Source: Candidatus Gastranaerophilales bacterium (lineage in GTDB: Bacteria > Cyanobacteriota > Vampirovibrionia > Gastranaerophilales > CAJFVJ01). Taken from it: a stretch of DNA of 5,725 bases. The notes beneath the pieces were generated by a model. That model made no database searches. It was not told where the DNA came from and saw only the letters and a program-made list of their open reading frames with translations. Of this stretch, positions 1 through 4,564 are shown piece by piece; position 1 is the first letter of the stretch; every line of letters begins with the position of its first letter. The stretch is taken from contig JAQUTS010000117.1 of the NCBI GenBank assembly GCA_028694275.1, positions 1-5,725 on the forward strand. The letters run 5' to 3'. The position numbers and the translations under genes were made by a program.

Positions 1-109
1 CGGTGAGAGCAATGCTCAAAAAAGCAACGACAATTAGCGCCGTCCTTTTAGCGCTTGCTTGTTTCCATTTCCCTTCTTTTATTTGTGTAAAGGCTCTTTT
101 GAGAAGCAT
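1..109 (-). CDS. N-terminal fragment of an unidentified membrane-anchored protein
   Basis: An open frame starts with ATG two bases after the cysK stop and runs off the left edge after 36 codons without a stop. The product begins MLLKRAFTQIKEGKW. It has a basic, soluble first part (about residues 1-22, many Lys and Arg) followed by a hydrophobic stretch from residue 23 (TALIVVAFLSIALT), which looks like the start of an inner-membrane anchor with its N terminus in the cytoplasm. The start is supported by an AAGGA Shine-Dalgarno site lying inside the last codons of cysK, six bases before the ATG. The tight spacing implies co-transcription with cysK and probably translational coupling. I do not recognise the family; the fragment is too short to assign a function. 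A chance frame is possible, but the combination of good ribosome site, spacing and signal-anchor character makes a real gene more likely. Confidence 0.68.
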   Translation of the reverse strand, partial: MLLKRAFTQIKEGKWKQASAKRTALIVVAFLSIALT

Positions 110-111
110 TT

Positions 112-1035
112 TTATTCCTTTTCAAATAGTTTTGTCGAAATGTATTTCAGTGCATCATCGGGGATGATTACAACAATAAGTTTGCCTTTGTTTTCAGGCC
201 TTTTTGCAACTTCTATTGTGGCATATAACGCCGCGCCTGATGAAATACCCATGGAAATGCCTTTTGAACCGGCCAGTTGGGCTGTTTCTATGGCATTTTG
301 AGTTGTTACCGTAATGACTTCATCAACCATACTCATATCAAGATTTTTGGGAACAAACCCGGGCCCTATTCCTTGGATTCCGTGAGGTCCTTTTTCTCCT
401 CCTGAAATCACATGACTTTCTTCAGGTTCTACAACTACTGATTGTATGTATGATTTTTTACCCTTTAAAAATCTCGATGCACCTGTTATTGTGCCGCCTG
501 TTCCTGCTCCTGCCACTAATATATCTATTTGCCCGTCTGTATCTTTCCAAATTTCAGGGCCTGTTGTATCAAAGTGAAACTGGGGATTTGCAGGGTTTTC
601 GAATTGATTAAGTATGATAGATTCTTCATTTTCCTTTTGAATTTCGTAAGCTTTGTCTATTGCGCCTTTCATACCGAGTGTGGCACTAGTAAGAATTATA
701 TTTGCGCCGTAGTATTCCATGAGTTTGATTCTTTCAATACTCATATTATCAGGCATTACGATTGTGAGTTTGTATCCTTTTGCTGCGGCAACCATTGCAA
801 GGCCAATTCCTGTATTTCCGCTTGTAGGCTCTATTATGTGCCCGTTTGGCTTTAGTTGCTTTGATTTTTCCGCAGCATTAATCATCGCCAGTGCGATTCT
901 GTCTTTGACGGAGCTACCCGGGTTAAAGCTTTCAAGCTTCAGTACAATTTTGGCTTTTAAACCTAAGTCAGTATCATCAAAGTATAATAATGGCGTATTA
1001 CCGATTAAGTCTGTTATGTTGTTTGCAATTTTCAT
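112..1035 (-). CDS. cysK: Cysteine synthase A (O-acetylserine sulfhydrylase)
   Basis: PLP-dependent fold-type II enzyme of the cytosol that joins O-acetylserine and sulfide to give cysteine and acetate. The 307 residues are the usual length for the family. Visible motifs are the IGNTPL entry (11-16), SSVKDR with the PLP-binding Lys44, the substrate loop TSGNTG (71-76), the NQFENPANP block (143-151), TTGPEIW (157-163), the PLP-phosphate loop GAGTGGT (176-182), GIQGIGPGF (219-227) and GISSGAA (263-269). The GIQGIGPGF segment fits CysK better than CysM. One oddity is near the end: the usual PxSGERYLST-like motif reads PDDALKYIST (292-301), so the hydroxyl residue that normally faces the PLP ring nitrogen seems absent. 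No Shine-Dalgarno site precedes the ATG, unlike its neighbours. It follows the peroxiredoxin gene by 40 bases and precedes a membrane-protein gene by two. Cystathionine beta-synthase or O-phosphoserine sulfhydrylase activity is less likely but not excluded. Confidence 0.95.
   Translation of the reverse strand: MKIANNITDLIGNTPLLYFDDTDLGLKAKIVLKLESFNPGSSVKDRIALAMINAAEKSKQLKPNGHIIEPTSGNTGIGLAMVAAAKGYKLTIVMPDNMSIERIKLMEYYGANIILTSATLGMKGAIDKAYEIQKENEESIILNQFENPANPQFHFDTTGPEIWKDTDGQIDILVAGAGTGGTITGASRFLKGKKSYIQSVVVEPEESHVISGGEKGPHGIQGIGPGFVPKNLDMSMVDEVITVTTQNAIETAQLAGSKGISMGISSGAALYATIEVAKRPENKGKLIVVIIPDDALKYISTKLFEKE
116..120 (-). promoter_or_regulatory. Ribosome-binding site for the gene after cysK
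   Basis: The minus strand reads AAGGA here, inside the Lys-Glu codons that end cysK. Six bases separate it from the ATG at 109-107. It decides the start of the left-edge partial gene and implies that ribosomes finishing cysK could reinitiate on it. Confidence 0.6.
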
Positions 1036-1041
1036 ATCTGT

Positions 1042-1047
1042 ATAATA
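1042..1047 (-). promoter_or_regulatory. Possible -10 element for cysK, leaderless arrangement
   Basis: The minus strand reads TATTAT (five of six matches to TATAAT), and six bases later comes the cysK ATG. A transcript starting about seven bases after this box would begin at or next to the start codon. No convincing -35 box lies 16-18 bases upstream (best three of six). In AT-rich DNA such boxes arise by chance, so this is only a candidate. Confidence 0.25.
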
Positions 1048-1075
1048 CTAAAAATATCCAACGTTTACCACAAAA

Positions 1076-1738
1076 CTATATTTTAGTTTTACATAAGTAC
1101 CAGTCTTGATAATTTGGGTCGTCTTTGTATTTTGCTGTTCTTTTTTCTGCATCGGAGCTGGTATTAGGCGGTGGCATAAGTGCGCTTTCGCCTGCTTTCC
1201 AATTCGCAGGTGTGGCAACTTTTTTTTCATAAACAACTGCAAGAGCATCAAGAATTCTGATGATTTCATCTATATTGCGACCTACTCCCATAGGGTATGT
1301 GACGATGAATGCGACTTCTCCTGTCGGGTTAATAATTACAACAGTTCTTACCGCTTGTGTTGTGCTGATTTTTGGGTGGATCATTGAGTATTTTTTTGCT
1401 ACTTCTGCACCTACATCTGCTATTACAGGAAATTTCACTTCTACATCAAAATGTTCTTTCATTGCTTTTATCCAGGCAATATGTGAGTAAACACTGTCTA
1501 TGCTTAAGCCTATTAACTTTACTCCGCGTTTGTCAAATTCTTCTTGTTTTTCTGCGAAACCTAAAAATTCCGTGGTGCAAACAGGTGTAAAATCTGCAGG
1601 ATGAGAGAATAATATCGCCCAAGAATTTCTTATGTAATCATGGAATTGTATTTCGCCATGGGTTGTTGTAGCCACAAAGTCAGGGGCAGGATCCCCAAGA
1701 GAAATATGATTTATTGGGGTAAATGTATCATTATCCAT
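1076..1738 (-). CDS. Peroxiredoxin, Prx6/AhpC-TSA family
   Basis: Cytosolic thiol peroxidase that reduces hydrogen peroxide and organic hydroperoxides. The 220 residues match the Prx6 subfamily in length. The signature PADFTPVCTTE (47-57) holds the peroxidatic Cys54 with the conserved Pro47 and Thr51; the supporting Arg131 lies in AVRTVVIINP. The long C-terminal arm, with YPMGVGRN and the NWKAGE segment, is typical of Prx6 proteins. The only other cysteine is Cys216, five residues from the end (DWYLCKTKI). It may serve as a resolving cysteine, as C-terminal cysteines do in archaeal Prx6-type enzymes, so a 2-Cys mechanism is plausible despite the 1-Cys label often given to this family. The ATG is chosen because AAGGAG lies eight bases upstream. 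That site sits in the right arm of a perfect inverted repeat, suggesting translational control. The gene lies between serA and cysK, linking peroxide defence with thiol synthesis. Confidence 0.95.
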   Translation of the reverse strand: MDNDTFTPINHISLGDPAPDFVATTTHGEIQFHDYIRNSWAILFSHPADFTPVCTTEFLGFAEKQEEFDKRGVKLIGLSIDSVYSHIAWIKAMKEHFDVEVKFPVIADVGAEVAKKYSMIHPKISTTQAVRTVVIINPTGEVAFIVTYPMGVGRNIDEIIRILDALAVVYEKKVATPANWKAGESALMPPPNTSSDAEKRTAKYKDDPNYQDWYLCKTKI

Positions 1739-1743
1739 AGATA

Positions 1744-1775
1744 AAACTCCTTAAAAATTTCACTTTAAGGAGTTT
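1744..1775 (-). promoter_or_regulatory. Hairpin that would hide the peroxiredoxin ribosome-binding site
   Basis: Two 12-base arms (1744-1755 and 1764-1775) are perfect reverse complements around an 8-base loop. In the transcript the first arm reads AAACUCCUUAAA and the second UUUAAGGAGUUU. The second arm contains the AAGGAG Shine-Dalgarno site (1747-1752) and the first its exact complement, resembling the anti-Shine-Dalgarno tail of 16S rRNA. The ATG follows five bases after the stem. Only four of the twelve pairs are G-C, so the stem could open with heat, ribosome approach or a ligand. It is also the only plausible end signal for serA, but just four U residues follow, which is weak for an intrinsic terminator. 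A DNA operator is a third reading. Confidence 0.6.
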
Positions 1776-1783
1776 ATCAAAAC

Positions 1784-1811
1784 AGTATTCGCTAAAATAT
1801 TACCTTGTCAG
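1784..1811 (-). promoter_or_regulatory. Candidate promoter for the peroxiredoxin gene
   Basis: The last codons of serA contain CTGACA (1806-1811, five of six matches to TTGACA). After a 16-base spacer comes AATACT (1784-1789, four of six matches to TATAAT). Initiation would fall near 1777, almost exactly at the foot of the hairpin before the peroxiredoxin gene, so a short transcript starting there would carry the hairpin as its 5' leader. The match is modest and AT-rich DNA gives many such boxes by chance. Confidence 0.3.
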
Positions 1812-3386
1812 GCTAATATATTTGGAGTCATGAATTCCGTCAATTTTTTTGATTTTGTTGTTTGTCTGCTCTTCTATGGCTTGATCTATATTGATTATCA
1901 TTATAGATTCACCTGTTCTTTTGTTATCAGACACTTGCATCATACTGATGTTGACGTTTTGAGAGCCCAAAATTGTTGCAACTTGTGCAATCATATTCGG
2001 TTTGTTTTCATGAGGTACTATCAAAATATTTTCTGATGGTTCAATACTTGTTGTGTATTCGTTGATCCTTACTATCCTTGGCATTTTATCAGTAATCAAA
2101 GCACCTGATACGATTGTTGTCTCTTGTTCTGTAGAAAGTTTCAAGGTCAATAATCCGGCATAACTGCATGGCTCATTTGATTTTATGTCTGTGATGCTTA
2201 TGCCTCTTGATTGTGCCACATAAGGAGCGTTAACGTAGTTGACTCCTTCAAAGGATGTTGATAAAAATCCTTTGAGAATAGCTGTTTTCAAAGGAGAAAT
2301 ATCAAGTTCTGACAAAAATCCGTTAACTGTAATTTCAAGATTTTGGGCAGAACCTTTTGTGTATTGGCGGATAAAAGTTCCAAGGTTTTCTGCAATTTGC
2401 ATGTAGTTTTTGACAGGTTCGAGTTTTTCTTGCTTCAAAGAAGGTATATTAACCGCACTTTTAGCACTGCCGCCTTTTAAAACTTCTGCAATTTGCTCCG
2501 CAACATCAATGGCAACATTTAGTTGAGCTTCTTCTGTACTGGCTCCAAGGTGGGGGGTCAGTATAATATCGCCTTTGCAGGCAAGAAGAGGGTTCTCAGG
2601 CTTAATCGGTTCGCCTTCAAAAACATCAATTGCAGCTGCTGCAACTTGACCTTCCTCTATTGCTTCTTTTAGGGCTGTTTCATCAATGATGCCGCCTCTT
2701 GCACAGTTGATGAGTCTTACACCTTTTTTCATTCTGTTGAGTGTGTTTTTGTTTATCAAATAAGCTGTTTCTCGTGTTTTTGGAACATGAACCGTGATAA
2801 AATCACACTCCCCCCAAAAATCATCCAAATGCGCAGCGTATTTGCACCCTATGGATTCTATATATTCTTTGCTTGTGTACGGATCATAGACCAAAACTTT
2901 CATTCCAAGAGATAATGCAACTTTTGCCACTCTTGCTCCGATTTTGCCAAGGCCTATAATCCCCAGAGTTTTTTGAAAAACTTCACTCCCTGTAAATTTT
3001 GATCTTTCCCATTTACCTTGTATTGTTGATATGGCGGCATTTGGTATGTGTCTTGCCATTGCAAGCATAAGTGCTATCGTGTGTTCCGCTGCAGCTGTTG
3101 TGTTTCCCTCAGGTGAGTTTACAACAATTATACCTTTTTCTGTTGCAGCATCTACATCTACGTTGTCAACGCCAACGCCTGCTCTTCCTATGATTTTGAG
3201 ATTAGTCGCGTTTTCAAGAATTTTTTTAGTAACTTTTGATTGGCTTCTTATCATAAGAGCGTCATATTCGGTTATTTTTTTTGCAAGTTCATCCTCTGAC
3301 ATTGTGGGCAAAAAATCTACCTGTGCAACTCCGTCAAAAAATTTTCCTGCAACTTCGTTTATTTTGTCTGTGATTAAAACTTTCAT
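1800..3386 (-). CDS. serA: D-3-phosphoglycerate dehydrogenase
   Basis: Catalyses the first step of the phosphorylated serine pathway: 3-phosphoglycerate plus NAD+ to 3-phosphohydroxypyruvate. The 528 residues match the long form with four parts: the split substrate domain (about 1-98 and 285-315), the NAD-binding Rossmann domain (about 99-284) with GLGKIG (145-150) and the cofactor-selecting Asp168, an intervening ASB domain (about 320-450), and an ACT domain (about 453-528) that in this family usually senses serine. Catalytic residues are Arg230 (in NCARGG), Glu259 (in FEGEP) and His279 (in TPHLGAST). In the ACT domain the common RPG turn reads KPN (462-464), so feedback inhibition by serine may differ. 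The ATG is supported by AAGGAG six bases upstream, and this site overlaps the TAA of the preceding aminotransferase gene. The 11-base gap implies one transcript and coupled translation with that enzyme. Confidence 0.97.
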   Translation of the reverse strand: MKVLITDKINEVAGKFFDGVAQVDFLPTMSEDELAKKITEYDALMIRSQSKVTKKILENATNLKIIGRAGVGVDNVDVDAATEKGIIVVNSPEGNTTAAAEHTIALMLAMARHIPNAAISTIQGKWERSKFTGSEVFQKTLGIIGLGKIGARVAKVALSLGMKVLVYDPYTSKEYIESIGCKYAAHLDDFWGECDFITVHVPKTRETAYLINKNTLNRMKKGVRLINCARGGIIDETALKEAIEEGQVAAAAIDVFEGEPIKPENPLLACKGDIILTPHLGASTEEAQLNVAIDVAEQIAEVLKGGSAKSAVNIPSLKQEKLEPVKNYMQIAENLGTFIRQYTKGSAQNLEITVNGFLSELDISPLKTAILKGFLSTSFEGVNYVNAPYVAQSRGISITDIKSNEPCSYAGLLTLKLSTEQETTIVSGALITDKMPRIVRINEYTTSIEPSENILIVPHENKPNMIAQVATILGSQNVNISMMQVSDNKRTGESIMIINIDQAIEEQTNNKIKKIDGIHDSKYISLTR

Positions 3387-3397
3387 TATTGTCTCCT

Positions 3398-4564
3398 TTA
3401 GGCTGTAACTTTTGTCTCGGCTAGTGATTTGATAAGGGCAGATATTCCCGAGCCCGAGTCAAAGTTGTAACCTAATTTGAGCAAAGTCGCTTCAAGGGCT
3501 CCAATTGCAGTTATGGCATCTCTTTCGCTGACAAAACCAAGATGGCCTATTCTGAATATTTTGTCTTTGAATTGTCCTTGTCCGTTGGCAACAACAATAT
3601 CATAGTCTTTTGTAAGGGTTGATCTTATTTGCGGTACGCTCACGCCATCAGGCGGAAGTATTGATGTGATTGCTCTTGAAGCTATTGCATCATCTTCCAC
3701 AAGAAGCTTGAGACCAAGTGCTCTAATTGCAGCCCTTATACCTTTTGCCAGTTTGGCGTGTCTTGCGTGAATTGCATCAAGTCCTTCTGATTTCAGCATT
3801 TCAAAGGCTTTGTGCAATCCAAAAATCAGATTTACGTTAGGGGTAAATGGAGTTGTATCTTGTTCTAGGGATTTTTTGTGCGCTGCAAAATCAAAATAAA
3901 AACTTGGATATTTACAGTTTTTATAGGCCTCAAAAGCCCTCTGTGAACAACTTAGGAATGATAACCCGGGTGGTATCATAAATCCTTTTTGTGAACCTGA
4001 AACAAGAATATCTATACCCCATTCATCGGTTTTGACAGGAACAGCTCCAACGCTTGTAACTCCGTCAACTACTGATAGAGCCCCGTGTTCTTTGATTATT
4101 TTGCACAAAGTTTCAATGTCATTCATAACACCTGTTGAAGTTTCATTATGTGTCAAAGTCACGACTTTTATCTCTTTGTTTACATCTTTTGCGAGGCGTT
4201 CTTTGAGGGTGTCAGGGTTTATCGCATTTCCCCAGGGAACATCTATTGTTTCTACTTCAGCTCCTCTTGTTTTTGCAATTTTGGCCCATCTTTCACCAAA
4301 GTTGCCCATAACAAGTGAGAGAACTTTGTCATTCGGGTTCAATATATTTGATAGTGCTGCATCCATTGCTCCTGTACCGCTTGCGGTAAAAATATAAACA
4401 TCATTTTGTGTTTGGAAAAACCATTTTAGGTCTGCATAAACTTCTTTTAAGATACTCGAGAATTCAGAACTTCTGTGACCGATAGGGTGTTTTGCAGTTG
4501 CCTGTAATACGCTTTCAGGAACCGGAGTGGGTCCTGGAATCATCAAAAATAATTTGTCTTTCAT
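3398..4564 (-). CDS. Class V aminotransferase (serine/alanine-glyoxylate or phosphoserine aminotransferase type)
   Basis: PLP-dependent fold-type I aminotransferase of the cytosol, 388 residues, a normal length. Motifs include the N-terminal PGPTPVP (10-16) and GHRS (29-32), the cofactor-phosphate loop ASGTGAM (61-67), HNETSTG (139-145), VVDGVTS with Asp167 that holds the pyridine nitrogen, SGSQKGF with the Schiff-base Lys193, and FRIGHLG (337-343) with Arg338, which binds the substrate carboxylate. The sequence resembles cyanobacterial proteins sometimes annotated as 'soluble hydrogenase 42 kDa subunit', a misleading label for an aminotransferase. Location directly before serA argues that it converts 3-phosphohydroxypyruvate to phosphoserine, replacing a classical SerC; serine-glyoxylate or alanine-glyoxylate exchange is the main alternative and cannot be excluded from sequence. 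The ATG overlaps the obg stop by one base (TAATG), with AGGAG eight bases upstream inside obg (4573-4577), so translation is probably coupled. Confidence 0.92.
   Translation of the reverse strand: MKDKLFLMIPGPTPVPESVLQATAKHPIGHRSSEFSSILKEVYADLKWFFQTQNDVYIFTASGTGAMDAALSNILNPNDKVLSLVMGNFGERWAKIAKTRGAEVETIDVPWGNAINPDTLKERLAKDVNKEIKVVTLTHNETSTGVMNDIETLCKIIKEHGALSVVDGVTSVGAVPVKTDEWGIDILVSGSQKGFMIPPGLSFLSCSQRAFEAYKNCKYPSFYFDFAAHKKSLEQDTTPFTPNVNLIFGLHKAFEMLKSEGLDAIHARHAKLAKGIRAAIRALGLKLLVEDDAIASRAITSILPPDGVSVPQIRSTLTKDYDIVVANGQGQFKDKIFRIGHLGFVSERDAITAIGALEATLLKLGYNFDSGSGISALIKSLAETKVTA

Noticed and set aside
529..1045. Plus-strand open frames of 108 codons opposite cysK
   Set aside because: They overlap each other in different frames and lie fully antisense to conserved CysK motifs; neither resembles a known protein.
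1047..1087. Inverted repeat (ACTAAAAATAT / ATATTTTAGT) across the end of the peroxiredoxin gene
   Set aside because: Arms are almost purely A/T, need a bulge, and enclose a 20-base loop; this is expected by chance in AT-rich DNA and has no U-tract typical of a terminator.
1048..1269. 73-codon minus-strand frame overlapping the peroxiredoxin gene
   Set aside because: It is an alternative frame of the conserved peroxiredoxin C terminus, with low-complexity Lys/Gln/Thr composition and no ribosome site that I could support.
1744..1775. Reading the hairpin as a strong intrinsic terminator of serA
   Set aside because: The stem has only four G-C pairs and is followed by just four U residues before the next gene's start codon; terminator activity is possible but weak, so the SD-masking reading is preferred.
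1036..1799. Riboswitch or T-box leader for serine, cysteine or SAM
   Set aside because: The intergenic gaps are 40 and 61 bases, too short for these elements, and no conserved core motif is visible.
3031..3408. 125-codon plus-strand open frame with hydrophobic stretches, opposite serA
   Set aside because: It is antisense to the well-supported N-terminal part of SerA, has no homology I recognise, and its hydrophobic look follows from the complementary codons.
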